Origin: Ectocarpus siliculosus
Lineage: Eukaryota > Sar > Phaeophyceae > Ectocarpales > Ectocarpaceae
Reading direction: 5' to 3'
NCBI GenBank assembly: GCA_000310025.1
Contig: FN649727.1
Location: 7,339,110-7,403,109 of the forward strand
DNA length: 64,000 nt
In this document: positions 20,801 through 35,000 of the stretch, piece after piece
How the letters are laid out: each line of letters starts with the position of its first letter
Numbering within the stretch: the stretch's first letter is position 1
The notes under the pieces: model-generated
Told to the model about the DNA's origin: nothing
Seen by the model: the letters and a program-made list of their open reading frames with translations, nothing else
Database searches by the model: none
Program-made: the position numbers and the translations under genes

Positions 20801-23800
20801 CATGCAGCGGCACACCACTAACCTCAAGATTATCGGCGCCAAGGGGATGCTCAACATGTGCGGGCTGTCCTCGACCTTGCCCTCGCTGGCTGCGAAGCTG
20901 GACGTGTGAGTGGTGGATGCAAACAGCGTTAATTGACGCAGGTCAAGAGAAACCTGGTCGTTCTCCTGCACGCTCTTTTGCTTCACTCATTCGAGGCCAA
21001 AAATTGTTGAATGTTTTCGTGGTTTCTCTCGCCACGTCTCTGTTCATTCAAGTCAAGGGTCAGATTGGTTGACCGGGATACCCCTTGTCCGCAACGTGAC
21101 TTCCCCGTGCAGGTACATGTTGACGCTTTGCTCTGCTATGGAGGACCTTGCCAGGAACGAGTCAGAAGCCGTACAGGTACAGAGTGGGGAGGGGAGGCAA
21201 GGTTACCACGAGGAATGTGGAATGAAGCAACCCTGAGAACCCCATCGGCGACACTTAATGTGGCATGAACTCAAGGAGCTACCTAGCCATAGAACACATG
21301 ACAACAAACAACATTGAGTGCCTATTTGGCTCAAAACCAAACACGCCTAACGGCAATATTGTGGCCATGGTGTTGTGCGGTAAACCATGTCATGAGAAAC
21401 CATATAATTCTCAAACATCACGCGAGCGAAGCTTTGCTCACCCGATGACGCACGAAAGTTCAGGTAATCATTTTGAGTCGGAGACGCTGAGCAGAACTTC
21501 CATCCCCTCGCCGCCGTACACTCTTCTTGTGAAAATGCCCGCTTTTCTTCAGACGTTTGTGTGTCGCGCTATTCAGGGACTCACATCGGTACCGACATGT
21601 TTGTCTCGAATTCCTGACTCCGGCATTGTGGACCTGCTGTTGCCCTTGGTAAGTCAAGACGCACGTGTTTCTCACCGGCACACACGCGGATGATGTTTCG
21701 ATTGAGAGAGGAGGTGGCACCTTTGAAGGATCTTGCCATCTTAAGTGGTAGTGCGTACGTTCGCCGTTCGCGACACATAAGGCAGCCTTCGACGGCGTTT
21801 ACATTCCCTTGGAATGCATCCTATAAAGACTCCATTTGATCTTGATTTCACTCAAAGGAAGGACGTGAGGGGTCTCAAACGTTGCGGTTACACCGTGTTG
21901 CCGTATTGGGTGTGTGCTTGAAAGCAGACACGAAACATGATGACATGATCCCCCTGTGGCTTGGAGGTAGGCGGTGTTCGACAAGAGTTGTGTGTGTGTG
22001 TGAATGTGTGTTCATCCATCGTCGGACAGAGTTTCGTCCCGGCTCTTGATATCTTCAAAAGAGCTGCTTTCCTTAAAGGCAAAAGAGAGCGCTGTTCTTG
22101 TGCTTAAAGGAAGAGAGGAACCCTCAGGACATTGTACGACTCTTGGAAGCATGCAATACAAGATTCCCTTCCGTTTTTTGCAGGTCAAGCTGAACTTGAA
22201 ACGACCGGGGAATCTAGCCTACCTAGCTTCCGCATCGGTCAATTTGGCGGATCTGAAGAGCGCTCACGCTCAGCTGGTGAAGCAGAAGGATATCGTGACC
22301 GTGCTTTGCTTGCTCTCCGAACAGCCGAAGCTCGTCGAGGTGAGCTGGGCTATTAATTCAGGTCTGACGGTATGTAAAGAGAGTTTGTTCTTGGGGGAAG
22401 GGTAGCCTCGGTGCCGATGAATGATTGTAGGCGCGCTGCGAACAAAACAAATTCTAGTTACCAACAGTCTTCCCCTGGAAATTTTCTCGGGATATAGACC
22501 TAGGCCGCTGTTTATTGTTCAGTGATCATGGTTAGTGAGAGGGAGCGAGAAGGTAACTATGCTCATGGTTGCGGTTTGCTTGAGTTGCACGTCTAATCGA
22601 TACTTGAAACCAGCTGCTTACCTACGTTCTGGACTTGTAGCTTTGCTCTGTTGGGCATCATTGTAGAATCGATTTCGCATTGATTCACAGCCACTGTGTG
22701 GAGCTAATCGAAGAGAGACGCAAGACAAGCGGGCAGACCTGGAGTGTGTACGGTGGAGAAGATCGGCTGCTTGCAATCCGGGGTACCAATAATTCGTGCT
22801 CTTTCGTAGTCGGCAACGAAACAATTAAACCGCCGATTCGTTTTTCGTCGGGTCGCTGAAATGATTTGCAGGACTCCATTCAAACATGAAACGTGAGCAA
22901 GTACGTGTACCTTGTCACAACGTGTATGGTGGCGCAACCGTCAATCCGATAACTCGACGCATGCGCAAGCCAGCACATAGTATTTACCTGCCTTTTGCCG
23001 TTGTTCGTGACTACCGCAGAGTTGCTGCGTGGCAGCTGCGTGCCTCAGCCGGACTCGAGACCTGGAGACCCACTTGGCACCCTTGGCCACAACTTTGGTC
23101 GAGATTAACCTCCCCAATGAAGCCAGTGTGGATTGCGTCGCATTCTTTTTGCAGGTACGGCAAGGCGGTGTGTTGTGAGCCATTGAAACCTCAATATTGT
23201 GCTCAAGCCCCGGAGCTCTTCAGTTTGAGGGGCAAGCTCGCAGGGTGGATACAACCTGCAAGCGTCGGTAAACAAATGATCTGACGAAATTATTGTAAAT
23301 CAAACAAGAGTACGCCCCTCGCCACATTTCTATCTCGCTGGAATATTTATTGTTGTTTCAACTGAATCATCGTGGTCGGCACTGTTCTTGCGCGGGCTTT
23401 GGTTGCTCCACAACTTCTAATTCCTGACTGGCAAGTTGTGCATCACTTCCAAACGATGCTGGTCTGCAGCGTATGCGATGCTCTGGCGCAACGATACCAC
23501 GTCCGCCCCACTCCGACCACTCTTGACCCTGACGAAAGGAGTGTCATTCTTCGTCAACCAAGTTACACGAATCATGCCCCTCTATTGGTCTTGTCCCGGG
23601 CTGTTCATCCCAAGATTTGGGGCTGCCTCTCTATACGTATTTCGTGTTGCCTCGTGCATCACTACAACTCTGTTTGCCCCCCTCCCCCCGCCTTGTCTGT
23701 TCACTTCGACTTGGTGTAACGGCGGTGTCTGCAGAATGTCAGCCGGGCTCACCCAGTGAGCGAGTCGTCTGTGACATCGTGGCTGGCGCTTGAGGCCGAT

Positions 23801-26800
23801 TCTGCCTCACCAGACGGCCGTCTCGCCTGCCTTTCCGCGATCGAGCACCTCATCCGTAACCAGGAAGGTGAATTGTGTTGTTGTGCTGCAGGCACCAACC
23901 TCGAGCACCCTCTTTCGGCGCTACGGGTTGCACTCTCGACTTGGATAACACAAAATGAAACAGCATATTGTTTTGGTTGGTTCCTCGAAACACACCTGCA
24001 ATTGCGTCCGTCACCCTCGCTCCGTGATGAAGAACAAAACTGTAATGGCCCGATTCGATACCGCTATCTAAACTGGCACGTCGCCGAAGCATGGAAGACC
24101 TGTGATCCTCCGGCGAACACCTCACCATGTAGCCAAGCAAGGCATGCGGCGTACCTTATCGTGTAGTCTCCCCCCCCCCCCAAGGATGCACATCTATCTG
24201 CGTCGCCTACGACACGCACCGCCACTTGACCGGCAACACGCTTGTTGGTGTACACGCACAGAGGTGGACACTCCTTTGCTGCGGGCCGGACTGATGGGAA
24301 CGCTGCACGCCATCCTCGACGAGCCCATCGCCGCCGCAGAAAAGGCCACCGAGCAAGCGCAGGAAGCCGGTATCCTGGAAGCCAGCGAACCCTCTCTTCT
24401 TCCTTCCGCGTCTGGCTCTGCCATTGCCGCTGCTGGTTCCGCAACAACCCGTGGCAGTGTTGTAACGCCGCCGATAGCCAGCTCATCAGACAGCACCTCA
24501 GCAATCGGTAAAAGCGGGGCGGAGCGGCCTTCGAGTCCAAGGAGTGGGGTGGCCGTTACGGGAGGCGGGGGGAGAGGAGTCGAAGTCCTTGACGCGAAGA
24601 AGATCGTGGCAATGACGCAGACATCAAAGAAGAATCGCGAGCGTTTACTGCGGTCCAGTCCAGACGTCCTTGATCGGATCCTCGCGGTGCGTGAGAGAAC
24701 GAGCGACGTCAACGCAAGCAGAGTAGACGTCTCTAGAAGCTTCCAGGGTTGAATTGGTGTTTGTTTGTCGTATAAGCGTAAACCGCTGTATCTCGCGGAT
24801 ATTGAAGCCACTGCGTTTCTCCTATTACTCTCCGCCAACAGCTAGTTCATGTTTGATCTGGTCCTCCTGCTCCCATCGGGTTTCAAACGAATTTCGTGTC
24901 GTGGACCCTGAAACGCAGGTGGTGACGAAGACATGCTTCTCTATGACGCTTCGAGGCAGAAACAGGCCAAGGCTCGTGCAGCACGGTCTCCCAGCGTTGT
25001 GCGGCAAGGTCATGAAGGCAAGCATTATTATGATGATAAACTGACTCTTCATGGTAGTATATCTAGCGGGTGATGGAAATCAATTCATGGTCACTAAACG
25101 CACCAAAGTCACATGTGCTACGACAAGGTTCGCTGCGGCTAGAGAACCGCATGTCTCCTGCTACCGTGTACAGGGGGCGGGGCCGCGGGAGGAGGGGTGC
25201 CGTACCCGCGGGTAGCCCCGGGATTGAGCCCCGAATCACGTTTCATGGTTCTTATTTGCCTTTTTTTTTTGCCACCCTCAATTCATTTGTTGTTTCCACC
25301 AATTACCGTAACCTGCTTGGGGGTCAATTTTCCACGTACCTACGTCATTGACTCACACGTTTACTTCGTTTTCGTACCACTGACCGTCTCGGCGGGCTGG
25401 GGCCGGGGTCGACAACCGTTTGCTCGGATTGACGGCAACCGCTCGCTGGGACTGGCTTGATTGCTGTCTTCTTCTTGTCATCGGCTTACGACACCACAAC
25501 ACCGACATCATCAACGAACAACGATAACGACGGCAACAACAACAACGATGGCGACAAAGCACAGCTCACCAAAGACGAGAATATAAAGTTCATGGCGGCC
25601 GCGTGCATCTTCAGCCTGGCGCAGTCGGCTGACCTGTGCTCGGACATTGCCGAGAGCGGTGCAGCTGACCTCGCCCTCGAGGACCTTGCTAACGGCGGCC
25701 AGCCCGGCCAGAACGGCCAGGAAGAGTCCGAGTTTCTGCTTGCGCAGCTCGCCATCGTCGCACAGGTAATAGGTTTTCTGCAACGAGCTTCAGCTCGGGA
25801 TCGGATACCTGTTTCCGTGCTTGTTGTCAATCTTGACGGCTACCATTGACCGCGCACCCGAGTTGATGCGAATGAAGCACCGCCGCTTCTTATCACGAGT
25901 TCGGATTACGTTGATCGTCTGATTGGCATCAACTGTGTTGACCCTAAGTATATTTTAGTTTCGCCTCACACAGTCATTCGCCGTTCAAGGGGTGTCCAGC
26001 TAGACAACAATGCCGCTCAACCTCACACTTGTTTTCACGCCACAGTTCGTTAACTCCAACGCATGTGTTTCAGTATTTCCACCCTGTGGAAGGATAAGAG
26101 CTCTCCGTATATGTACACGTGTACGAAGTATCAGAGGCGGGGGAGTGCTATTTATTGTCAAGGTCCGTCGTAAGCAGCACTCGTTGAGCCCAGTACAATT
26201 CGAGCAACATGCTCACTGGCATGTACGTCAATATGTGAAGAGTAATCTGTAGCTGGCAGAGGTGTTTTCGGTGTATCATAAAGATATCCTGAGTCGGTTC
26301 GGAACGATGTTTGGGCCGGCAGGAGGGAACACTCCTACCCACAATCGACGCCGACGTTGGTCCGTCGTTATTTCGTGTTGACCGTTTCTTTTGTATATGC
26401 CGTATCAACATTTTGCACCTCGAAAAGGGTACGTAAGTGGTCACAAAACTGTCCCCCGGTCCCCTCATCCCCAAGCCTGGCGCACCAAACTGAAACTCGA
26501 CGGGGGATTCGCCGTTTCTAGCAGAGTATGGCAAATCCGGCTTGGTGTTTGTCCTGCGCGCATCGTGTCGCGCAGGTGGCCGTCGAGCCGCGCTTCTGCC
26601 GGCGTATGGCCTCGGCGAAGATGATCGATCTCCTCATGACGCTAGCGCTAGGGAATGCGCCGGACAAAAAGGCAGAGCACGGGCGTCCTCGCCCTGACGC
26701 CGAAGGGACCAACGATGGTAGCGGCAGGAGCGGGGGTTCTGGAGCTCCCAACACGAGTGGGCGTGAGGGCAGCGGAGGGGGGAATACCGTCATCGATGGT

Positions 26801-29800
26801 GGCGGTGGAAAGGGGGGGGTGAGAAGTGATGGTATTGGTAGCCCCCGACCGCAACGGTCGGGCTGGCCGATGAAGGGGAAGAGGTTTTCAGGAGAAAGGG
26901 TGAAAGTGGCTACCCCGTACGTTGGCGCTCTGAGGTACTGCGTGGTGGCCATCGTCGAGCGTGTGGGGACGATCTTGAACGCCGACGGAGAGTACGGGCG
27001 GGCATCGTCGCCTTCGGAGATGACTTCAATGGTGGTTAGTGTTCGCAACGAAAGCAGGGGGAAGCAGCATCGATGTTGTTGGGATTGCTGTGATGGTGGT
27101 GGTTGTCTGCCAGTACTCTGAGGCGTCATGTACACAACCTGACCCATCTTCGTCGAAAGCTACTTGGTCACCTCATATCTAGCCTATTAGAAAGCAGGAT
27201 CGAAGCAACCACGGCGTGGAAGCACGATACCACGGTATGGTCTGCTTGAATGAGAGTTCATAGCGACCACGCAATTAAAAAGGGGACGGAAAAAAACAAG
27301 CAAACTCCGATATTTTGGTGTGCACGTGAGCACCGTTTACTGGGTTCCTTCCATTAAAATATCTAGGCCAAGGCAGCCAGCTGCATTTCGTGGTGCCCAT
27401 TGGTATGCTGACATACTTAAGAGGCCAGTTGTTAGAGAATATGGACTGGAGAAATCGCCGAGCCTCTGGCAACACGGCGAGACTATTTTCATGGCAACAA
27501 AGCACACCAAGAAGAAAGGCTATTTTTTGCTCCAATGGTCTGGTTTATTGTACTCTTTTGTCTATCTCCCTGGGTGTTCTCCCACCTTCGCGTCTCGTAC
27601 TCAAACGGATGTGAGACCAACAATCTACAGAGTACGGCGTGGGAATTCATGTGCAACCCCCCCTCCGTGTCGTTGCTCACCTCTCTGCTCTCTCCTTGGC
27701 GGCCAGAAAAAGCTCGTGTATCTCGTGTGCTCTGCGGTGCTTACCTCGGGGCCGGACGAGGCTCTCATGGCCCGGTGCGCCAGGGTCATGGCGGACTGGA
27801 GCAGCGAGGCCAAGTTTGCCAAAGAGATGGGAGTCAAGGAAGCGGCCGGGAAGAGCCTTGCGGTGCTCATGCGGAGCGTTTCTCCGAAAACCAAGGCATG
27901 TAGTTCATGCATGTGGCCCTCCCACCTGCTGGGCCACAGGTGAACGTCTCGTTTCGTCTTACCTGGAAGCGTCAACAAGGTTAAATAATCGATGAAGCAC
28001 CCTCCTCTTTGTCCTCCCCCTATTTGCGTTTTTCTCCAATCCCGCGCGTCTACCCCGGACGGGCAGAGCTACGTGAGTGTTGCGCTTTGCAACGTGGCTG
28101 CGGCGACTCAATGTGAGACTCAGCTCCCTTCCCCAAGGAACGACGGGGGCGCGGCAACACCAGAACTCGCAAGCACACAAGATAAGGCAGCGGTGAATGA
28201 AGGGGGCGGTGGGGGGCACGGTAAGGACACGAACGACCACGGTAGCCAGCGGCAAAGCGATGGTGGGAGCAGCGCGCAAAGCCTAAGGAGTCGCGAGCCT
28301 GACAACAACCACATGGTCAGCCACGAGGGCAGCGGGGCTGCCGTTAGCGAAACGATAGACAACAACGAAGGCAGCGTAGCCGCTGGTGACGGCGACCGGT
28401 TCTGGCTCACTAACACAAACATCCTGCGAGACACCATCGCCGGCTGCCTCGCGTCCGCCACGGCCGACGTGAAAAGCAACCTCATCAAGGCAATGAACAA
28501 CCTCATGGTATCGAAAGAGCGACGAGCGACGCTCGTAGCGGGCGACGAGATGCCTGCCCTCTTCGAGCTCGTCCACGGATACACCCCTGAGGTATGCAAT
28601 TGCTGACGCCAGCTTTCAGAACGCCTTTGTACGTGCCTTGAGAAATTCCCTAGTGTATTCCGACGGCTAGTATCAAGGCCCGCAAGCAATCCGAAGCGTC
28701 ATCTGCACAAGATAATAGGCGAAACGGGCCGAAACCCTTGTCACAAGCAGTCCGTAGTGGTGCAGTTCAACCTCTGTGGCCCTCGCTTAACACCTCGCGG
28801 TGATTCACGCGGTGCGTTGCTGTTCTGCTTAGGAAAGTGCCATGAGCTGCGTCCGGCTGTGCAAGGGTGCGACGGTCCATGACCTGAGGGTTACGATCAT
28901 AGAAAATCATTCTGTCATCCCTTGCCCCGCTCGCTTAACTCTCTCCCAGGTTCGCGAGCTTGTCGCGCGGATGCTGTGGAACCTGACGTGCGAGCACGAC
29001 TTCCACCCGGCGCTGCTCGAAGCCGGCGTGACCTGCACGCTGCTCGAGCTACTGGGGTCCTCCTCGATAAACAACGCGAAGAAAGCTAACAAACAACAAC
29101 AAGAGCAACAGCCCGACAGCAATGCTGCCGCGTCAATAAGAGGAGTCGGAAATGGCAGCGGCAGTGGGGGTGGTGGTGTTAGCGCAACAGATGCCTCGGT
29201 ATCAGGTACGCAATCGTCAGGGGCGGCCCTTTTGGACGACGGCGGGGTTGGCGCTGTCAGCGGGGGCGAGACCGAAAGCGCACAGGACGGTAGCAGTGGC
29301 GACGTGGGGCCTACAACGAGCGGGGCGAGCGGGGTCGGGAGCGGGCCGGAGGCCAGCACGACTACGAGTGGTAGTGACGGACACACCGCAGACGCCGTTG
29401 GCCAGGGGGCGACCAGAAGAAGCAGCAGCAGCACGGGGGAGCGGGTTGCAAGCGCGAGATTAGAGGCGGTGGAGGCCGTCAGCATGGGACGTAAACCGAG
29501 CCTAGAAGTCCGAAGGAACGTACTAGGAGCAGTGATGAACCTCACGAGTTTGAGCATCTCGGACCCGAGGCTTGACCCGTCGGCGGTGATGTCGCTGCTC
29601 ACCCTCATCATGCACGAAGACCCAAACGAAAGGTTAACTGGAATGCCGTTGTTGTTGTTGATGATAGCGCTGCTGCTGTTGTTGTTGGAAGTATTTTGTC
29701 CAAAGAGTACAGAAAGAGTACATTCAACGTTCATCCGCAATACCGAGGTCCATCTCTTGATGTTTTGTTGTTCGGTGATTGTTTTGGCAGGGGGGGGTAG

Positions 29801-32017
29801 GCCACAGTTTAAGCCGTGATCGAGTGCTTTGCCCTATCATGTCCCACTGCGCGTCGATCTGCGTGTATTGTCACCTACACATCAGCCAGCCCAAACAGGA
29901 AAACGTATCTTACGAAGTCTTCACGCCCGTGACAGAAGCCGAGAGAAGCCGTCTGAACCACCACGCTCGTGTCTTTCACCCTCGCCTCGCAAACTGTTCA
30001 TTGGCCACCCGCTGCCCTCCGTGCCTGTTGCCCGTGCCATCGTAGCCCGAACGAAGACATGGTCGCTGACCTGTGGGTGACGTGGCAAGCTGTGGTCCTA
30101 CGACTTTCTTTCGTGGAGAAGTACCGTGCGCTCATCGTTTACCATGGAGATGGGCAGATTTTTTCGCACCTCAAGGTTGGTCTCCATTTGGACTGCAGCC
30201 CCCCCAGGGGTACAACGGCGATACCAGCCTGTTTCGGGAGTCGGGGGGAGAGGGAGCCTAACTCGTACTTGACAGGTGTTGACTTGGCACCCCTCAGTCA
30301 CGGATGTGAGGGAGCCCAGCCCGTCGGAAGTGTTTGATGAACGTTATGCGTGGGGGCAGCGAGACACCAGCTCTTGCCTGCTGCCATCGGCGGTGACTGT
30401 CACGCCTGGACTAACTAACAAGCACAGTTCACGTGTTCTCGGTAGCTGTGGTTTCATTTGAATCGGAGCTCTTTCGCGCGTAGGGCCACACCAGAATAGG
30501 CCTCAATTTCCCACGTGCCTTCGCCCTCTTGCCGGATTCTTGACGCCGCTCTTTGAGCCAGCTGACGAACGATCCTTTGTCGGGCAAGAGCTCCGTCATG
30601 AGCATGGCACACGATCGCGCGTACAAGAGGCTTATCATGGGCACCATGGTCAACATCTCCTGCGAGACCTCACTGTACGAGGAACTGGAAGGGCAGGTAC
30701 GGGTTTAGTTGCAAAACTTCCGGCTAGCCAGTGGTTTCTTCCGCAAGACTCTCGCGATGTTTGATGAACTTGCCGCGCACGAGTATCATATTGCGCCCCT
30801 CTCGATCCCACGCAACAATGGCGAGGTCAACGAAGTGTTGCGAACACACGGAAAGAGTCTGCTGTGTGTGAAGCACGGGTTGTCCAACTCCACCCCTCCA
30901 CTCGTGGGCGCTTTTCGTCCTCGCCGTCGCTGCCACGGCCACCCATACACACCACCCTGCGCTCACACACACCGCAAAAAGGTGCAAGTCCTCCGGGAGT
31001 TCCTATCGGAGTACGAGCACGAGGCTTCCGGTGGCGCCCACAGCACAGGGGGAACCCTCGGCGGGGCGAGGGGTGGGAGCAGGGGCGGGAGCAAGGGCGG
31101 GAGCAGGGGAGGAATGGGCCTAGCAGATAGCGACGGGCTTGAAAGTGCAGACAGCGACGAAAGGGGTTTTGACGAAGACGGCAGTGGTATGGGGGGGGGG
31201 GGGGGTGGTAGCGGCGGTGGGAATAGTTCTTCTCGAGGGCGGGACTGGGTGCGGCACGAGCTGTGCGCCAAGCTGGTGTCCAACCTGTTTTCGAGCAAGA
31301 CGCTCAGGGAGAGGCTCAGCAAGAAACCGATCGCCGGCATATTGGTTGGGCTCCTGTGCGGCCCGCCGACCCGCTGGAACAACCGCACGAGCAATTCCGG
31401 GGGATCAACCTCGGTGAGACCTTCTTCATTGTGTTTCGCGGTCCATGCGTAATGTGTCAACAGGAGGAAAGTGTATGATGATGACAATTGATCCATACCC
31501 TGTTGAGAATTTAGAGCGCTGGTGGGATAGTGATCTGTGCAGCAGGGGAATCATTTGTGTAGATACGGAAGGGGCTAGGTGTGGAAGCAATACTGCTAAA
31601 CGGTTACCGATGGACCCGTCAACCGATTCTATACGTGTTCCGTTTTCCAACTCTCAGCCGTTCCGTGTTCGTTGCCACAGAAACAATGTGTTGACATGTG
31701 CGCACCAGAAAACTTCGGAGTAGAGCGCAAATCGCTGAGTGTCCGTTCCAGTATTAACCTTATCTAGGGGAGGAAGGCCTACGAAGGCAGTTCACCTCAT
31801 CTACGGGAGGAAGGCCTACGAGCCCCTCCGACGCTCCATAAAACACAACCTTCACCGTTATTGTTTTGCTCTCACCCTCCAAAACACCCCACCTGCATAC
31901 TCCTGCCGCTACCAATGTCGTGTCAAACTGATACAGAACATCACCACGCCAGGGTCAACCGCCCGGTCCAACACGTCAGGTGGGGACAACAACAACAACA
32001 ACAGCAACAACAGCAAG

Positions 32018-32054
<37 letters not shown>

Positions 32055-35000
32055 CCACCACGACCACGTCGACGGGCAGGCGGACCATTGTCGCCTCGTC
32101 GGAACGAATAAACACCAGCAGCAAGCACCACCCACCCCGGAGGGGCAGCAAGCGCGAGGGAGAGCCACCTCCTCCGAACCCACCCCTGCCCGAGGGCTGC
32201 GGGGAGCCGCGGCCACTGCTATACGGCGGCGGAGAAGAGGCGGCGGCGATCACCAGCAGGTGAGAGAAAATTTTGAAGTTGTAAACTGGACCATTGATGA
32301 GCGGACCTTTTTTCAAGTTGAGTTGGTCCTCACCGGTGAATTGAGCACTCTTCAAGTTGAAGTAGAGGCCGTCGATGGATCAACTGAGCACTCTCCCAGA
32401 TGGACCTTCAATAGATGAACCCAGCTCGTTCCAAATTGAACCGCAAAAAAACCCTGGCCTAAACTTCCAACGGTTCAAGTAGACAAAACAACGAGAAAGT
32501 CGGGGGTGACCGGGTGCTCCAGGCACGCTATCGCTCCCGTGGACAAATGTCACGCGATATTCAACGCTGCTCTTCCTCCCTCGCCAACAATAGTCATTCC
32601 CCGCTCAGCGTGCGGCGATCCTCTTCCCGTCCCATCCCGATGGCCCACCCTGCAGATTCCTTTGCGAACTTTGCATTCTTTACTCGACCGAGGGGGGCTT
32701 CGACCTCCCGCAGCGGACGTTCGACGCACTGGTCAAGATCGCTCACTACTACAACTACAATGCGTCCTCAACACCCGCTGCGGCGGCGTCAACACAGTCA
32801 CACCCTTGGAGGATAGGAGAGGGCGGGGGCAGTGGGGGCGAAGTCGGGGGAGGGTTGGCGGCATCGGCATCGGTCGGGGAGAAACAACCGCAGGGGATGG
32901 ACAGCAATACTTCCCCCAAGGCCGCAGGAAAAGACAGCAAGGATAGTGCTGCCGTGATGTCGGAGAGGGGTCTGGCAAGCAATGACAATCTCGCCGACTC
33001 TCTGTCCATGTCCCCGCCCACCGGTACCGCCGACCACGAAGAAAATCGGCGATCGCCGTCATCGCCGGAGAGACCTCATGATTCCACGCGTTCCTCGCTG
33101 GAGGCGACTGCAGCACCAGCGCCGACAGAAGAAGCAGCAGGAGGAGGAGGAGGCCCGAGGCCGCGTTTATCAGAGGGTGGGGGCGATGGCAGTGGCGGCG
33201 ATACGACGCAACAAACGACGGCATCCCAAAAAACGCTGCAACAATCCGTCGGCGACGACTGGTACACGGAGGGAGCGGGGCGACCGCACAACCCGGCCTA
33301 CCGGCATGGAAACAGCAAGCAGGGGAGTGAGGGCGGCGCCGGCGAAGATGCCTGGTCGAGGACGGCGAGGGAGATCACTAGGCTGTGGGTGCGGGCGGTT
33401 GGATGGCTCTGTAGCCCGTCTCACTCGAATCTCTGGCCGCACATGATCGACGTGGGGATCCTGGGCGCCATCAATACGTGAGACTCGGTTCAAATTAGAA
33501 GCCCAGCTTCGTGGGAAAAATAAACCAGGTCACGCTTGTGTTGCTTCGATACTTACCCAGATTCTTCCCGGTGCTTGGAAGAAAGCGCACGCATTCGTAA
33601 CACACTCAGAACCCGTTCAGACGATGCAACAGTCGCCCCGTCTACTCATCTCTCCTCCTGAAATACCACCTATAGATTCCCTTCCTGTCTTCTTTGTGTT
33701 TATCCGTTGATCTTGTTTTCACTATTCCCCGCCCTACCCAGACCCTCGTTTTAGCCTCACCCGAACAACCGTTACATTCTGCAGGTGTGTCTCCTCGTCG
33801 ACCCTCTCGGGGGACGAGGAGGGACTAGCGATCTGCTCCACGGTGCTAAGGAACCTTTCGACCGCGACCAGCGCTCGCTCGCTGGGGGGCGAGCGCGCCG
33901 CCGCCTGCTTTGGGACAGCCAAGCGGCTACTATCTTGCTGCTCCGACCAACCCCAAGTGCAGGTCAACTGCGCAGCGGCCATGGTGAACCTTGTCGACGC
34001 CACGCATGTGCAAGACCTGCAGGTGTGATATGTGCAATTACAGGATGTCATATTTCTTCGTAACGCCGCTTCTGACGAGGAACACCAGAACAAAGATCCC
34101 ATCCTTGTGCGTTTAGGGTTTTCTGCCTACGTGCGTCTCTTATTCGAACGATGAGAGACTGTCCCCCCCAAGACACTTGGATCCTTGCTTGTGAAAAGCT
34201 ACTCAAATGAGTGTGACATAGGTGCGACAGAGGCAACTTTCTCCTCGGTGTCCCCAAATTCATCGCACACCAACGACAAGAGAAAACCAGACACAAAAAG
34301 AACAACGCTCTGCCACGCATCATCACTGTCGGCGCGGCCTAAGCTATGCCTGGATGCGGTCGGGATACAGAATAGATATCCTTTTTACCCCTACGATAAT
34401 GATTTGCTATCCCCGCGCACCCCCCTTCATCATGCGACATTGCTGCCGTACCTCTACAAACCTGCGCGATATGGTTTTAACCACAATTCCATGGGTTCTG
34501 TAGACTCTCGATGTGGTCGGCCTCCTGGGGGAGAACTGCAGCTGGGAGGATCATGGTGACAACACGCCTTCCGCCACAACGGTGGGGGAGCTTGCGATCT
34601 ACAGGTAATTGAGAACCGATGGGGTCAAGTCCGATTTGTTCCCCCCTCCGGTGTTTGCCATCGAGGTTTGGGTTTTCGTCGTTTGGCAACGACGTTGTAA
34701 AACAAGCCGCCCCTCCCGTGTTTACCCCCCCCCCCCCTTCGTGAACTCGGCAACCAGGTTACCGTTTTTTTTTTTACCTCGGTTTTTTTTTTTGGCGGTA
34801 ACCATAATGGTGGTCGAGTAGATCATGTTGTGCGGGGTCGAGAACCCTCACTCCGCGCAACGGGGGATGATCGCACCACGTTGTGTTAAAATGGTCAAGC
34901 TTCCTCGAGGCAGTTACACAGTGCTTACAACTGTCTCTGGAAGTGAAAGCACCAGAAAATAAATTAAGTCATACGTAGCTGTCATCCGTACGCAAGGAAG

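Noticed and set aside
28907-29740. Minus-strand 277-codon frame
   Set aside because: It is a shadow of armadillo exon 28950-29632, whose plus-strand frame has armadillo helices and phase-matched splice sites.
31861-32418. Poly-Gln protein frame
   Set aside because: The Asn/Ser-rich frame of the same exon is the one that joins in phase to the armadillo exon at 32656; the Gln frame does not.
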